NCBI RefSeq assembly: GCF_000711885.1
Contig: NZ_JONK01000013.1
Location: 59,545-123,544, forward strand
Direction of reading: 5' to 3'
Length of the DNA: 64,000 bases
Source: Chromobacterium haemolyticum DSM 19808
GTDB taxonomy: Bacteria; Pseudomonadota; Gammaproteobacteria; Burkholderiales; Chromobacteriaceae
The notes beneath the pieces were generated by a model, which saw only the letters and a list, made by a program, of their open reading frames with translations, had not been told where the DNA came from and searched no databases. A program made the translations under genes and the position numbers. Of the stretch, positions 27,707-37,609 are shown in pieces. Numbering within the stretch: position 1 is the stretch's first letter; each line of letters opens with the position of its first letter.

Positions 27707-28927
27707 TCAGTCTCCCCAGTCCTCGATGAACAGCGCCTCTTGCTCCACTTTGCACTGTTTCTCCTGCATCTCCATCGCTAGGCCATGCAGCAAGGGGGGC
27801 AAGCCGCCGCCCATCAAACGCGCCAACTGCGCTTGGTCTGCTTCGCTCAAGGGCTGGGCGCCATTGGCCAGCGTCAGTTGCTCCGGCTGCATCCGCCACG
27901 GCGACCACGGCCGCCCGGCCTGCTCCGCCACTTGGCCGGCGGCCATGGCGACGGCGATGCCGGACGGAGCCAAATCGCAGGCAATCTGCACCGGCACCCG
28001 CAGCAGGGACAATAAGTGACGAACCGCCTCGCGCCAGCGCTGGTGCGGCTGGCCCGGCACCCAGAGGGTCAACACCGGCAGCGCCTGCTGGCTGAGCGTC
28101 TGGAATACGCTGAGGTTCTCCACGATGCGCACGCTGCGGATCGCGCCCTCCACCGCGCTCACGCTCATCAACGCCTCCGGCCCCAAGGCCACGCCTTGCT
28201 GAAGCAAGGCGGCGGACAACAGGCATTGCTGCCCGGCCCACAAACCCAGCGGCCCGGACAAGAAAACGTGCGGAGTGTGGGCGGCGATGCCGCAAGCTTC
28301 CAGATCCACGCCGAACTCCGCCAGCCACTGCCGGTCCGCGGCGCCGAAAGCCTTGCTGCGCCCCAGCGCGCGCTGCGAGAACTGACGCTCAGTGCCCCAA
28401 CAACCGTCCAGCAGCCATTGGTCCAGCGCCTGGGCCAGTTTCAGACGGCGCTCCAGCGTAGAGGATTGCAAATGCGGACTCAGGCTTTCCGCCAGACCCA
28501 GCAGCCACGGATGGCGCGGCTGCCAGCCGCGCCACAGCTCCACCACTTCGGCCTGAGGCTGCGCGTCGGCCATGCCCAATAAGTGACGCAGGCCGTACAT
28601 ATCCAGCCACTGCACCCAGAACGGATGCAAAGGCTGGAAGCGCAGCCCGGTTTCGGCGTGCAGCTCTACCTCGCACCAGCCGGCCTCCAGCAAGCGGCGC
28701 AGCAGGTTCTCCGCCAGAGCCGGGCTGTCCGCCGGCGCCAGCAATGTGCTCCAGCGCGCGCGGTCGCGCCGCGTCTTGAGCCAACCGCGCACCATGTCCT
28801 GCTCGTCCGCGCTCAGCGGCAAGGGCCGCGGCGCGGCCAGCGGCGTCAGCAGCAGATTATGGCCGCGCGCGCCCAGCGGGGTGCGGCGAACGGAATCGGG
28901 GTCGATCTGGGACAACCAATGCGACAT
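27707..28927 (-). CDS. Stand-alone protein with JetD/DUF2220-like Toprim-type C-terminus
   Basis: A 406-residue soluble protein without signal or membrane segments. The C-terminal third looks like a Toprim fold of the JetD/DUF2220-DUF2399 group: a glutamate in SVRIVENLSVFQTL, a strand-turn with Asp in VQIACDLAPSGIAVA (classic DxD reduced to DLA), PWSPWRM, and a closing KVEQEALFIED. JetD is the nuclease subunit of the Wadjet anti-plasmid system, but no jetA, jetB or jetC gene is nearby. The ATG at 28927 is preferred to a TTG at 28987. Function is unknown; the domain call is by eye. Confidence 0.5.
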   Translation of the reverse strand: MSHWLSQIDPDSVRRTPLGARGHNLLLTPLAAPRPLPLSADEQDMVRGWLKTRRDRARWSTLLAPADSPALAENLLRRLLEAGWCEVELHAETGLRFQPLHPFWVQWLDMYGLRHLLGMADAQPQAEVVELWRGWQPRHPWLLGLAESLSPHLQSSTLERRLKLAQALDQWLLDGCWGTERQFSQRALGRSKAFGAADRQWLAEFGVDLEACGIAAHTPHVFLSGPLGLWAGQQCLLSAALLQQGVALGPEALMSVSAVEGAIRSVRIVENLSVFQTLSQQALPVLTLWVPGQPHQRWREAVRHLLSLLRVPVQIACDLAPSGIAVAMAAGQVAEQAGRPWSPWRMQPEQLTLANGAQPLSEADQAQLARLMGGGLPPLLHGLAMEMQEKQCKVEQEALFIEDWGD

Positions 28928-29100
28928 AGCGGACGACTCGATGAAAAGGCGGATGAGGAATAGACCATTTTTCCGCCAGAAATTCAATGCCGCCCGGTGA
29001 TGGGGCGGCCGGCCGCGCCGGAAAGCCGGCCCCGGCGAAAGCCTGTTCAGACCCTAGCGGGCTTGTGCAAGGCAAGGCCCTGTGGGCCGTGAACGGCCTC

Positions 29101-30216
29101 TCAAGCCGCTTGCCAGGCGATCACCCGATCGCGGCCGCTGGACTTAGCCTGATACAACGCCTGGTCCGCCCGGTGGAAAGCCTGCTGCAAGCCGCCGTTT
29201 CCCACCAGGCAAACACCGGCGCTGACCGTCACCTGCCCATGGGGGAAAGGGGCGGCGCGCACCTGTTGGCGGAAACACTCCAACCGCGCCTGGCCCGCCG
29301 CGTCGCTGCGCGCCGCCAGCAACACGCCGAACTCCTCGCCGCCAATGCGCCCGTAAATCTGATCGTGAAAGGTTTCGGCCAACAAGGCGCTGACTTCGCG
29401 TATCGTCTGATCTCCCACCGCGTGCCCGTGGGTGTCATTGATGCGCTTGAATAGATCGATATCGATGATGGCCAGATAGAACGCGATGTCCTCATGCCCA
29501 AGCGCGTACTCGGCCTGCTGTAGAAAGGAGCGCCGGTTGGGCAGGCTGCTCAGCGAGTCGTAAAAAGCCTGCCGCTTCAGCTTGTTCAACAACAGATGGT
29601 TGCTGCGCAGGGTTTGCACCACCTGCAGATGGACCAACACCATGCCGCCGATGATGATGGCCAGAAAACCGAAGCCGTAAATCATCTCCTCGCCGCCCCA
29701 GCGCAGAAACACGCGCACGGGATCGAACACCAATAACAACAGCCCCCAAAAACTCAGGGTGTGCCATATATTGGACATGCTGATCGACATCACCAGCGCC
29801 GACACGCCCAGCGTCGGCAACAACAGATACTCGCCGTATCCTCCGGCATCCAGCGCGCGCTTCATCGCCAGGCAATACCCAATGGCGAACAACACCTGCC
29901 ATAAGAGCAAGAGACGGCCGCGCCGCGCCGCAATCTGCAACAGGATCAATCCGCCCAAACCCAGGCCCACCGCCAGGAACAGCCACCCTGGCACCATGCC
30001 GCCGTACAGGCGGCGCACCAGCAGAAAGCCCAGCGCGCCCAACACTCCAACCCCCTGGAACCCCAGGCTGCGCCATTGAAAAGCGTCGATCAGATAAGCG
30101 TCGAAGTCTTGCTCCAGCGGCCGTACCGGCGCAGGTATCGTCATCGCATCATGCTCCCGCCCACACGCGTCTGATATCGCGTCTTGCTGTGGTATAGGCG
30201 CCTGAACCGCCCCCAT
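29101..30216 (-). CDS. Membrane-bound diguanylate cyclase (GGDEF)
   Basis: A 371-residue protein. About six membrane helices occupy residues ~60-205, and a GGDEF domain follows (~225-371). The active-site loop is RIGGEEF; the substrate region has DIDLFKRINDTHGHAVGDQ, so synthesis of cyclic di-GMP is expected. No EAL domain is present. The start at 30216 is favoured by AGGAGAGG nine bases upstream; an ATG at 30144 (347 residues) is the alternative. The 173-base gap on its 3' side shows only GC-rich short dyads. Confidence 0.88.
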   Translation of the reverse strand: MGAVQAPIPQQDAISDACGREHDAMTIPAPVRPLEQDFDAYLIDAFQWRSLGFQGVGVLGALGFLLVRRLYGGMVPGWLFLAVGLGLGGLILLQIAARRGRLLLLWQVLFAIGYCLAMKRALDAGGYGEYLLLPTLGVSALVMSISMSNIWHTLSFWGLLLLVFDPVRVFLRWGGEEMIYGFGFLAIIIGGMVLVHLQVVQTLRSNHLLLNKLKRQAFYDSLSSLPNRRSFLQQAEYALGHEDIAFYLAIIDIDLFKRINDTHGHAVGDQTIREVSALLAETFHDQIYGRIGGEEFGVLLAARSDAAGQARLECFRQQVRAAPFPHGQVTVSAGVCLVGNGGLQQAFHRADQALYQAKSSGRDRVIAWQAA

Positions 30217-30338
30217 GCAATCCTCTCCTGGGCCGGCTGGCCCCCCGCTCTCTCGGAGGCTATAATCGCCGCCTTCGACGCTGCGCGGCTCTGGCCGCGC
30301 GCTTTGCTTTTTGTCTTCCATGGATTGGCCCGCACCCG

Positions 30339-30854
30339 ATGTCCGCAGTCTGTCGCCGGCAGGACGCCATTGTCCTGCGCCCGATGCAAGTTCAAGATTT
30401 TCCCGCCGTGCTGCAAGTTCAGCAACACTGCTATCCACCGTCGCTGATAGAAAGCCGCGACGCGCTGGCCTCGCGCCACCGGCTCTCCCCGGACACCTGC
30501 TGGGTGGCGGAGCGCCCCGGACAGGTACTGGGCTATGTGTTCGCCCACCCCTGGGCCGGCGGCCGTCCGCCCAGCCTGAACCGCCCGCTGGAGCAGTTGC
30601 CGGAAGCAGTCGACACCCTGTTCATACACGATCTGGCGTTGCACCCGGATGCGCGCGGCCATGGTCTGGGACCGCGCCTGGTGCAAACCGTGCTTGGCCA
30701 GGGCCGGCGGCGCGGACTGCGCCAGGCGCGGTTGGTGGCGGTTCAGGGCGCCGCGCGCTACTGGAAGCGCTTTGGCTACCAGCCCTGCGCGCGCGACGAT
30801 TACACCCGCCAGGCCTATGGCGAAGGCGCGGTCGGCATGCAACGCGCCTTGTGA
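30339..30854 (+). CDS. GNAT-family N-acetyltransferase
   Basis: A 171-residue acyl-CoA-dependent acetyltransferase. Motif A is DLALHPDARGHGLGPRLVQTVL, with the pyrophosphate-binding RGHGLG. The N-terminal IVLRPMQVQDFPAVLQVQ is the usual first strand and helix. The C-terminal ARYWKRFGYQPC is the family's final strand. The acceptor substrate is unknown. It is divergent from the diguanylate cyclase. Confidence 0.85.
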   Translation: MSAVCRRQDAIVLRPMQVQDFPAVLQVQQHCYPPSLIESRDALASRHRLSPDTCWVAERPGQVLGYVFAHPWAGGRPPSLNRPLEQLPEAVDTLFIHDLALHPDARGHGLGPRLVQTVLGQGRRRGLRQARLVAVQGAARYWKRFGYQPCARDDYTRQAYGEGAVGMQRAL

Positions 30855-30958
30855 ACGCCGGCCGCACCGGCGCGCCAAAACGCCTATGCTGCAAGGAAGA
30901 TTTGGCCAGCCCCTTGGCCAAGCTATGATAGAATCGCGCGCAACGTATTCAATTCCTT

Positions 30959-31351
30959 ATGAAAATACTCATAGTCGCCCTGTGTGCGGCATGGCTCGCC
31001 GCCCCGGCCCTGGCCGGCCGTTTGCTGCCGATGGAACTGAAGGCCGGCACCGTCCGCGCCGCGGATGACGCCACCATCGAGTTCGTCAAGAAAGACCGCT
31101 CGTTGCTGGAAAGCCTGCTCGGCATTTTCATCCGCTCCGAACGCCAGTTCCCATTGGCGCCCGGCCTGCGCATCTTCGACGAGCACAACCGCTTCCTGCT
31201 GCGCGGCCAACTGGAAAGCCTGGAAGGCCGCCCGGTGGGCGTCACCTTCAATATGCAAGGTCAGATCAACCAGATCTGGGTGCTGCGCCCCGAGGAAGTG
31301 GAGATGCTGAAGCAAAGGGAAGCCGAAGCAGCCGCCCAACCGTCCCAATAA
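30959..31351 (+). CDS. Small exported protein of unknown function
   Basis: A 130-residue protein with a clear signal sequence ([20 protein letters not shown]). The mature part of about 110 residues is mixed alpha/beta in composition, with a hydrophilic C-terminal helix ([15 protein letters not shown]). No cysteine remains after cleavage and no motif is recognised. It sits 76 bases before miaB in the same orientation and might be co-transcribed. It is probably periplasmic. Confidence 0.75.
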   Translation: MKILIVALCAAWLAAPALAGRLLPMELKAGTVRAADDATIEFVKKDRSLLESLLGIFIRSERQFPLAPGLRIFDEHNRFLLRGQLESLEGRPVGVTFNMQGQINQIWVLRPEEVEMLKQREAEAAAQPSQ

Positions 31352-31427
31352 GCTCAGCCGCCCGTGGCGGCGCCTGTCGGGCCTGGCTCGCGGCGAATTG
31401 ACAGAAACACGCTGGAATCTAGCTGCA

Positions 31428-32762
31428 ATGAAAAAGGTATACATCAAGACGTTTGGCTGCCAAATGAACGAGTACGACTCGGACAAAATGGCGGATGTGC
31501 TGTCCGACTCCGAAGGCATGGTCAAAACGGACAATCCGGAAGAAGCCGACATCATCCTGTTCAACACCTGTAGCGTGCGCGAAAAGGCGCAGGAAAAAGT
31601 GTTTTCGGACCTGGGCCGCATCCGCCCGCTGAAAGAAGCCAAACCCGATCTGATCATCGGCGTCGGCGGCTGCGTGGCGTCGCAGGAGGGCGAGACCATC
31701 GTCAAACGCGCGCCCTACGTCGACGTGGTGTTCGGCCCGCAAACCCTGCACCGCCTGCCGGATCTGATCAAGTCGCGCCAATCCAGCGGCAGCTCCCAGG
31801 TGGACATCTCCTTCCCGGAAATCGAGAAATTCGACCATATCCCGCCCGCCAAGGTGGAAGGCGGCGCGGCTTACGTGTCCATCATGGAAGGCTGTTCCAA
31901 GTATTGCTCCTTCTGCGTGGTGCCTTACACCCGCGGCGAGGAAGTCAGCCGCCCCTTTGACGACGTGCTGACCGAAATCGCCGGCCTGGCCGCGCAGGGC
32001 GTCAAGGAAATCACCTTGCTGGGGCAAAACGTCAACGCCTATCGCGGCGCGATGTCCGATGGCGAAATCGCCGACTTCGCGCTGCTGCTGGAATACGTGC
32101 ACGAGGTGCCGGGCGTGGAGCGCATCCGTTTCACCACCAGCCACCCGCGCGAATTCAGCCAGCGCATCATCGATTGCTACGGCAAGCTGCCCAAGCTGGT
32201 GTCTCATCTGCACCTGCCGGTGCAAAGCGGCGCCGACCGCGTACTGGCGGCGATGAAGCGCGGCTATACCGGCCTGGAGTACAAATCCATCATCCGCAAG
32301 CTGCGCGCGCTGCGGCCGGACCTGTGCCTGTCCTCCGACTTCATCGTCGGCTTCCCCGGCGAAACCGAGGCCGACTTCGAACAAACGCTGAAGCTGGTCA
32401 AAGACATGGAAGTCGACTTCAGCTACGTGTTCATCTATAGCCCGCGTCCGGGCACGCCGGCGTCCAATCTGCCGGACGATACCCCTCACGCGGAAAAAGT
32501 GCGTCGCCTGGAAGCCCTGAACGAGGTGATTGAGGCCAAGGGCTTCGCCATCAATCAATCCATGGTGGGCACCGTACAACGCGTGCTGGTGGAAAGCGTG
32601 TCCAAGAAAGACGCCACCATGCTGGCGGCACGCACCGCCAACAACCGCGTGGTCAACTTCGTCGGCCACCCGCGCCTGCTCAATCAGATGATAGACGTGC
32701 GCATCACCGAAGCGCGTCCGCACTCGCTGGTAGGCGAGGCGCTGATCGCGGAAACCGTCTGA
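31428..32762 (+). CDS. miaB: tRNA-2-methylthio-N6-isopentenyladenosine synthase MiaB
   Basis: A 444-residue radical-SAM methylthiotransferase that adds a methylthio group to i6A37 in tRNAs. The N-terminal UPF0004 domain carries cluster cysteines Cys11, Cys48 and Cys82. The radical-SAM motif is [17 protein letters not shown] (CxxxCxxC). A TRAM domain forms the C-terminus. The start [18 protein letters not shown] at 31428 is the family start. It leads the conserved miaB-phoH-ybeY-corC-lnt block, here with a YciI-like gene inserted. Confidence 0.97.
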   Translation: MKKVYIKTFGCQMNEYDSDKMADVLSDSEGMVKTDNPEEADIILFNTCSVREKAQEKVFSDLGRIRPLKEAKPDLIIGVGGCVASQEGETIVKRAPYVDVVFGPQTLHRLPDLIKSRQSSGSSQVDISFPEIEKFDHIPPAKVEGGAAYVSIMEGCSKYCSFCVVPYTRGEEVSRPFDDVLTEIAGLAAQGVKEITLLGQNVNAYRGAMSDGEIADFALLLEYVHEVPGVERIRFTTSHPREFSQRIIDCYGKLPKLVSHLHLPVQSGADRVLAAMKRGYTGLEYKSIIRKLRALRPDLCLSSDFIVGFPGETEADFEQTLKLVKDMEVDFSYVFIYSPRPGTPASNLPDDTPHAEKVRRLEALNEVIEAKGFAINQSMVGTVQRVLVESVSKKDATMLAARTANNRVVNFVGHPRLLNQMIDVRITEARPHSLVGEALIAETV

Positions 32763-32846
32763 GCATGATGTCCGCCCGCCATTTTTTTACGCCGGCCGCC
32801 GCGGGCGGGCGTATGCTTGGCGCTTTCCATCCGAGCTGACGCCGCC

Positions 32847-33134
32847 ATGTTCATCGTTTCGCTAAGCTACATCGCCCCGCTGTCCGATATCGACGCGTTG
32901 CTGGAACAGCATGTCGCCTGGCTGCGGCAGGGCTACGCTTCCGGTTTGCTGCTGGCCTCCGGCCGCAAAACGCCGCGCACCGGCGGCGTGATCCTGGCGC
33001 GCGGAGACCGCGCCGAGCTCGAGGCCCTGCTGGCGCGCGACCCGTTCGCCGTCGCCGGCCTCGCCCGCTATGAAATCACTGAGTTCCACGCCAGCATGAG
33101 CGCGCCGGAACTGGATTGTCTGCGGAACATTTGA
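32847..33134 (+). CDS. YciI-like protein
   Basis: A 95-residue ferredoxin-like fold protein of the YciI/DUF family (IDALLEQHVAWLRQGYASGLLLASGRKTPRTGGVILARG), with the conserved His in LEQHVAWL. Members occur as stand-alone small proteins and some bind or degrade chlorinated or cyclic small molecules; the role here is unknown. The start MFIVSLSYIAP at 32847 is chosen over an upstream ATG at 32817. It lies between miaB and phoH. Confidence 0.8.
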   Translation: MFIVSLSYIAPLSDIDALLEQHVAWLRQGYASGLLLASGRKTPRTGGVILARGDRAELEALLARDPFAVAGLARYEITEFHASMSAPELDCLRNI

Positions 33135-33216
33135 TGAGCGCCGCAGCCTTAACCCTTGCCCATCCGCCATCCCGCCCCGCCGCGGGCCGCGCAGAACGAC
33201 CCAGACTACGAGCCGC

Positions 33217-34203
33217 ATGACTACATCGCACGCCGAACCCCTCAGCTTCAATCCCGTCGACAACGAACGGCTGGCCCGCCTGTGCGGCCCGCTGGACGAA
33301 AACCTGAAACAGATAGAAACCGGCCTGGACGTGACCGTGCAGCGCCGCGGAGAAAGCTTCCGCGTGCAAGGCGAACAGGCCAAGACCGCGGTGGAAGCGC
33401 TGACCCGGCTCTATCTGCTGGCGGAAAAACAGGAGCTGTCGATAGACGACGTGCAACTGTGCCTGGTGGAACTGCGCCGTCACGCGCCCAACGGCGCAAC
33501 GGCCGCCGCCGAAGACGAAGACGCCCCCGTGCTCGTGACCCGTCGCGGCGATTTGCGCGGCCGCACGCCGCGCCAGAGCCGCTACATCAAAGCCATTCAG
33601 CAACACGACATCACCTTCGGCATTGGCCCCGCCGGCACCGGCAAAACCTATCTGGCGGTGGGCTGCGCGGTGGACGCGATGGAGCGCGACACGGTCAAAC
33701 GCATCGTGCTGGTGCGCCCGGCGGTGGAGGCCGGCGAGAAGCTGGGCTTCCTGCCCGGCGACCTGGCGCAGAAGGTGGACCCGTATCTACGGCCGCTGTA
33801 CGACGCGCTGTACGATCTGATGGGCTTTGATCGCGTGACCCGGCTGTTCGAAAAGAACCTGATCGAGATCGCGCCGCTGGCCTATATGCGCGGCCGCACG
33901 CTGAACAACGCCTTCATTATCCTGGACGAGGCGCAGAACACCACGCCGGAACAGATGAAGATGTTCCTGACCCGCATCGGCTTCGGCTCCAAGGCGGTGA
34001 TCACCGGCGACGTGACCCAGATTGACCTGGCCCGCCATCAGAAAAGCGGCCTGGTCGAAGTGGAGCGCATTCTGGACAAGGTGCGCGGCATCCATTTCCA
34101 TCATTTCCAGAGCGACGACGTGGTGCGCCACCCGCTGGTGCAGAAAATCGTCGACGCCTACGACCAATACCAAAGCAAGCAAGATGAAAAGAGCCAAGCG
34201 TAA
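33217..34203 (+). CDS. ybeZ: PhoH-like ATPase YbeZ
   Basis: A 328-residue PhoH-family ATPase. Walker A is GPAGTGKTY and Walker B is [11 protein letters not shown]; an N-terminal KH-like region precedes it. PhoH proteins are thought to act in RNA metabolism, and YbeZ works with the endoribonuclease YbeY. The ybeY gene overlaps its end by 20 bases, which supports coupled expression. The start [13 protein letters not shown] is in the usual position. Confidence 0.94.
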   Translation: MTTSHAEPLSFNPVDNERLARLCGPLDENLKQIETGLDVTVQRRGESFRVQGEQAKTAVEALTRLYLLAEKQELSIDDVQLCLVELRRHAPNGATAAAEDEDAPVLVTRRGDLRGRTPRQSRYIKAIQQHDITFGIGPAGTGKTYLAVGCAVDAMERDTVKRIVLVRPAVEAGEKLGFLPGDLAQKVDPYLRPLYDALYDLMGFDRVTRLFEKNLIEIAPLAYMRGRTLNNAFIILDEAQNTTPEQMKMFLTRIGFGSKAVITGDVTQIDLARHQKSGLVEVERILDKVRGIHFHHFQSDDVVRHPLVQKIVDAYDQYQSKQDEKSQA

Positions 34204-34690
34204 CCCGCTGCTGGCGCGCCTGGCCGCGCGCCTGGAACTGAGCCTGGAGGTGCGCAGCCAGACCGCCGCCCTGCCGCGGCCCGCAGATTTGCGCCGCTGG
34301 AGCCAGGCTGCGCTGCAAGCCGGCGTCAAGCAGGCCCAGGTCAGCATCCTGATCGTGGACGCGGACGAAGGCCGTCAAATGAACCGCGACTACCGCGGCA
34401 AGGACTACGCCACCAATGTGCTGAGCTTCGCCCTCAACGAGGGCGACCCGGTGCCGGGCCTGCCGCTGATCGGCGATCTGGTGCTGTGCGCGCCGGTGGT
34501 GGAAAAAGAGGCCGCCGAGCAAAACAAGCCGCTGCAAGCCCATTACGCCCACCTGCTGGTGCACGGCATGCTGCATCTGCAGGGCTTTGACCACGAGCAA
34601 GACGACGAAGCCGAAACCATGGAAACGCTTGAAACCGTCATCATGCAGAGGCTAGGATATCCCGACCCCTATCGAGAGGAGCAGTTCTAA
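34184..34690 (+). CDS. ybeY: Endoribonuclease YbeY (rRNA maturation factor)
   Basis: A 168-residue metallo-endoribonuclease involved in 16S rRNA 3'-end maturation and ribosome quality control. The zinc motif [11 protein letters not shown] (HxxxHxxxxxH) is intact near residue 130. [11 protein letters not shown] is the conserved substrate-side segment. The start at 34184 overlaps the phoH end; longer frames begin inside that gene. Confidence 0.95.
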   Translation: MKRAKRNPLLARLAARLELSLEVRSQTAALPRPADLRRWSQAALQAGVKQAQVSILIVDADEGRQMNRDYRGKDYATNVLSFALNEGDPVPGLPLIGDLVLCAPVVEKEAAEQNKPLQAHYAHLLVHGMLHLQGFDHEQDDEAETMETLETVIMQRLGYPDPYREEQF

Positions 34691-34693
34691 GAA

Positions 34694-35545
34694 ATGGAAG
34701 ACCCCAGTAAACCGCGGCCGACTTGGCTGGAACGCCTGTCCACCATGTTGCTGCGCGAGCCGGAAGATCGCGAAGAGTTGATCGAACTCTTGCACAACGC
34801 CTTCGAGCGCAACCTGCTGGACGCGGAAGCGCTCGGCATGATCGAAGGCGTGCTGGAAGTCAGCGAGCTGACCGTGCGCGACGTCATGATCCCGCGCAGC
34901 CAGATGAACGTGATCAGCTGCGACGACCCGATCACCCGCTTCCTGCCGATGGTGATCGACTCCGGACACTCGCGCTTTCCGGTGATAGGCGACAGCAAGG
35001 ACGACGTGCTGGGCATTCTGTTGGCCAAGGAACTGTTGCGCTACTTCCACGCGCCGGCCAGCTTCGATTTGAAAGCGGTGCTGCGCCCGGCGGTGTTTGT
35101 GCCGGAATCCAAGCCGCTGAACGTGCTGCTGCGGGATTTCCGCGCCACCCACAATCACATGGCGGTAGTGGTGGACGAATACGGCGGCGTGTCCGGCCTG
35201 GTGACCATTGAAGACGTGATCGAGCAGATCGTCGGCGACATCGAGGACGAATACGACACCGAGGACGACGAGGAAGATATCCTGCCGGTGCGCGGCCATC
35301 AGCGCTACCGGGTCAAGGCGCTGACCGAGATCGAGGACTTCAACCATTACTTTGAAACCGATTTCGAAGACGACGACGTCGACACCGTCGGCGGCCTGGT
35401 GATCTCCCTGACCGGCCACCTGCCCAAGCGCGGCGAAGCGGTGGAAGCCGCCGGCCTGCGCTTCACCGTGCTGCGCGCCGACAACCGCCGCGTAGACACC
35501 CTGCTGGTGGAGCGGATTCAGGCCGGCGAGACCAGCGAAGTCTGA
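34694..35545 (+). CDS. corC: CorC/YbeX-type CBS-domain protein
   Basis: A 283-residue soluble protein with two CBS domains (from TVRDVMIPRSQMNVISCDDPI to about residue 185, including VVVDEYGGVSGLVTIEDVIEQIVGDIEDEYD) and a C-terminal CorC_HlyC transporter-associated domain. It is linked to magnesium/cobalt efflux and, in enterobacteria, to ribosome metabolism as YbeX. It follows ybeY after three bases. Its TGA stop abuts two tandem miniature elements. Confidence 0.93.
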   Translation: MEDPSKPRPTWLERLSTMLLREPEDREELIELLHNAFERNLLDAEALGMIEGVLEVSELTVRDVMIPRSQMNVISCDDPITRFLPMVIDSGHSRFPVIGDSKDDVLGILLAKELLRYFHAPASFDLKAVLRPAVFVPESKPLNVLLRDFRATHNHMAVVVDEYGGVSGLVTIEDVIEQIVGDIEDEYDTEDDEEDILPVRGHQRYRVKALTEIEDFNHYFETDFEDDDVDTVGGLVISLTGHLPKRGEAVEAAGLRFTVLRADNRRVDTLLVERIQAGETSEV

Positions 35546-35687
35546 GACCCTGTTTATAATCGGCTGCGCGTCGAGGGGTGTTACACGGCATGGACGCTTT
35601 GGGAATGCGCCTGAACTCCGTGTACACTCCGCTTTCTCAGCCGCTTTCGCCTTGTTCGCTCCCGCTCGCCAGATCGAAAGCAGGCTC
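35546..35687 (-). repeat. TNA-type miniature element, copy E
   Basis: 142 bp, inverted orientation, diverged from the consensus (GACCCTGTTTATAATCGGC on the left, AGATCGAAAGCAGGCTC on the right). The left flank is the corC TGA stop (35543-35545), the right flank is TAA (35688-35690), shared with copy F. Confidence 0.8.
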
Positions 35688-35690
35688 TAA

Positions 35691-35830
35691 GAACCTGTTC
35701 ACGATCTGCTGCGCTGTGGCGATACGGCGTTAAAAACAAGCTCAAAATGCTCATGTACCACGTGTACATTCCGCTTTTTCGCTCGTTTTCGCCTTGTCTC
35801 GCTCTTGCTCGCGAGATCGTGAACAGGCTC
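35691..35830 (-). repeat. TNA-type miniature element, copy F
   Basis: 140 bp with nearly perfect ends: GAACCTGTTCACGATCT on the left and AGATCGTGAACAGGCTC on the right. It is flanked by TAA on both sides (35688-35690 and 35831-35833), an exact target duplication. It is the best-preserved copy and lies directly next to copy E in the same orientation. Confidence 0.92.
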
Positions 35831-35951
35831 TAAAAACCATCTCCAGACGCGGGAGGCCGGATTGGGCTTGGTGCCCGCGCCTCCCGCTCCTAAGATGAAT
35901 ATCAGCTATTTGACAATCCGTCGGCCGGCTTTTGCCAGCCGGCTTCGCCTG

Positions 35952-37445
35952 ATGCCTACCATGCGCACTTTACTGGTCCTGCTGGCAGCCGCCTTGGCTG
36001 GCAGCCTCACACTGTTCGCCTTCGCCCCCTACCGCTTGTTCTGGATCATGCCGCTATCGCTTGCGGCGCTGGCGGACCTGACCCAGCGCCACCCGCAACG
36101 CGCGTTCTGGATCGGCTATGTCTGGGGCCTGGCCGCCTACACCAGCAACTTCAACTGGATCTACAACAGCCTGCACGACGTGGCCGGCTTGCCGGTCTGG
36201 ATCGCCTTGCCGCTGGTGCTGTTGCTGCCGGCCTATCTGGCGCTCTACCCGGGCCTCGCGATGTGGCTGAGCGCCCGGGTCACCGCCAAGCCTTGGCAAC
36301 GCTGGCTGCTGGCCTTTCCGGCCCTGTGGGAACTGGGGGAATGGCTGCGCGGCTGGGTGCTGACCGGTTTCCCCTGGGCCGCCGCCGGCTACTCCCAGAT
36401 CACGGAGAGCCCGCTGGCCGGCTACACGCCGCTGGGCGGTTCCCACTTGGTCACCTACCTGGTGGCGTTGTCCGCAGGCGCGCTGGCGCTGATGGTGCAC
36501 AGCGGCTGGAAAATGCGCGCCGGCCTGCTGATCGCCGCGCTGGCGGTATGGGGCAACGGCTTCTGGCTGAAAAGCATTGAATGGACCTTGCCTCAGGGCA
36601 AACCCATCAGCGTGGCGCTGGCCCAAGGCAATATCGCCCAGGAACTGAAATGGTCGCCGGAAAACCTGGAAGAATCCCTGCGCGTGTATTACCAGCAAGT
36701 GGCCACCGCCCGCGCCGACCTGATGCTGCTGCCGGAAACCGCACTGCCGCTGTTCCTCGACGACCTGCCGTCCGGCTACCTGAGCATGATGGAAGGCCAG
36801 GCCCAGCGCGCCGGCATGGCGCTGGCCACCGGCGTGCCCCGCCGCACCAACGACGGCCGCGGTTATTTGAACGCGGTGGTGGCGCTGACCACGCCGGGCC
36901 AGCCGTATTTCGCCAAGGATCATCTGGTGCCGTTTGGCGAATTTATCCCGGTTCCCAGCCTGATAGGCTGGATCTACCAGTTCATGAACATGCCGATGTC
37001 GGGCTTCAGCAGCGGCGGCGCCAATCAACCGCCACTGGCGCTGGCCGGCGAGAAAATCGCCTTCAACGTTTGCTATGAAGACAGCTTCGGCGAGGAGCTG
37101 ATAGGCCCCGCCTCCCAAGCCAGCATCATGGCCAACGTCAGCAACCTGGCCTGGTTCGGCAAGAGCGTGGCGATGAGCCAGCACCTGCAGTTATCCCAGG
37201 CGCGCGCGCTGGAAAACGGCCGCTACATGCTGCGCGCCACCAATAACGGCATGACCGCCATCATCCGCCCGGACGGCGAAATCGCCGCGGTGGCGGCGCC
37301 CTACACCCGCCAGGTGTTGCAAGGTTTCGCCCAGGGCCGCCAGGGGCTCACCCCTTATATGCGCCACGGCAACGCCCCAGTCTTGATAGGCTGCGCGGCG
37401 CTGCTGCTGTTGGCCATCTTGCTGGGCCGCAAACACCGCCCTTGA
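35952..37445 (+). CDS. lnt: Apolipoprotein N-acyltransferase Lnt
   Basis: A ~497-residue inner-membrane enzyme that adds the third acyl chain to lipoproteins. Six N-terminal helices precede a periplasmic nitrilase domain with the catalytic triad Glu (LLPETALP), Lys (FAKDHLVPFGE) and Cys (NVCYEDSFG). The start is uncertain: 35952 or 35961 gives normal family length, while 35895 and 35862 add an N-terminal extension. A GCCGGC/GCCGGC stem lies just before. It closes the conserved phoH-ybeY-corC-lnt block, separated from corC by two mobile elements. Confidence 0.93.
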   Translation: MPTMRTLLVLLAAALAGSLTLFAFAPYRLFWIMPLSLAALADLTQRHPQRAFWIGYVWGLAAYTSNFNWIYNSLHDVAGLPVWIALPLVLLLPAYLALYPGLAMWLSARVTAKPWQRWLLAFPALWELGEWLRGWVLTGFPWAAAGYSQITESPLAGYTPLGGSHLVTYLVALSAGALALMVHSGWKMRAGLLIAALAVWGNGFWLKSIEWTLPQGKPISVALAQGNIAQELKWSPENLEESLRVYYQQVATARADLMLLPETALPLFLDDLPSGYLSMMEGQAQRAGMALATGVPRRTNDGRGYLNAVVALTTPGQPYFAKDHLVPFGEFIPVPSLIGWIYQFMNMPMSGFSSGGANQPPLALAGEKIAFNVCYEDSFGEELIGPASQASIMANVSNLAWFGKSVAMSQHLQLSQARALENGRYMLRATNNGMTAIIRPDGEIAAVAAPYTRQVLQGFAQGRQGLTPYMRHGNAPVLIGCAALLLLAILLGRKHRP

Positions 37446-37609
37446 GCGTTGCCGCCGTCCCCTTGAGCGCGCGCGATGTTTCCTCACCGGAACATCGCGC
37501 GTTTTGACATTCAGCCCCGGATTCCCGATCATCATTCGCCGGCGGCGCGAACCGGCCCGTGCCGGAACCACACCAAGAAACACCGCGCCGCCTCTACAAG
37601 GGAAAAACC

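Noticed and set aside
27707..28927. A Wadjet (JetABCD) defence system.
   Set aside because: Only a JetD-like C-terminus is visible. The flanking genes are a symporter and a diguanylate cyclase, with no SMC-like or kleisin-like gene.
29036..29060. Sequence AAGCCTGTTCAGACCCTAG resembling the end of the miniature element.
   Set aside because: Only about ten consecutive bases match and no internal block or second end follows, so it may be chance.
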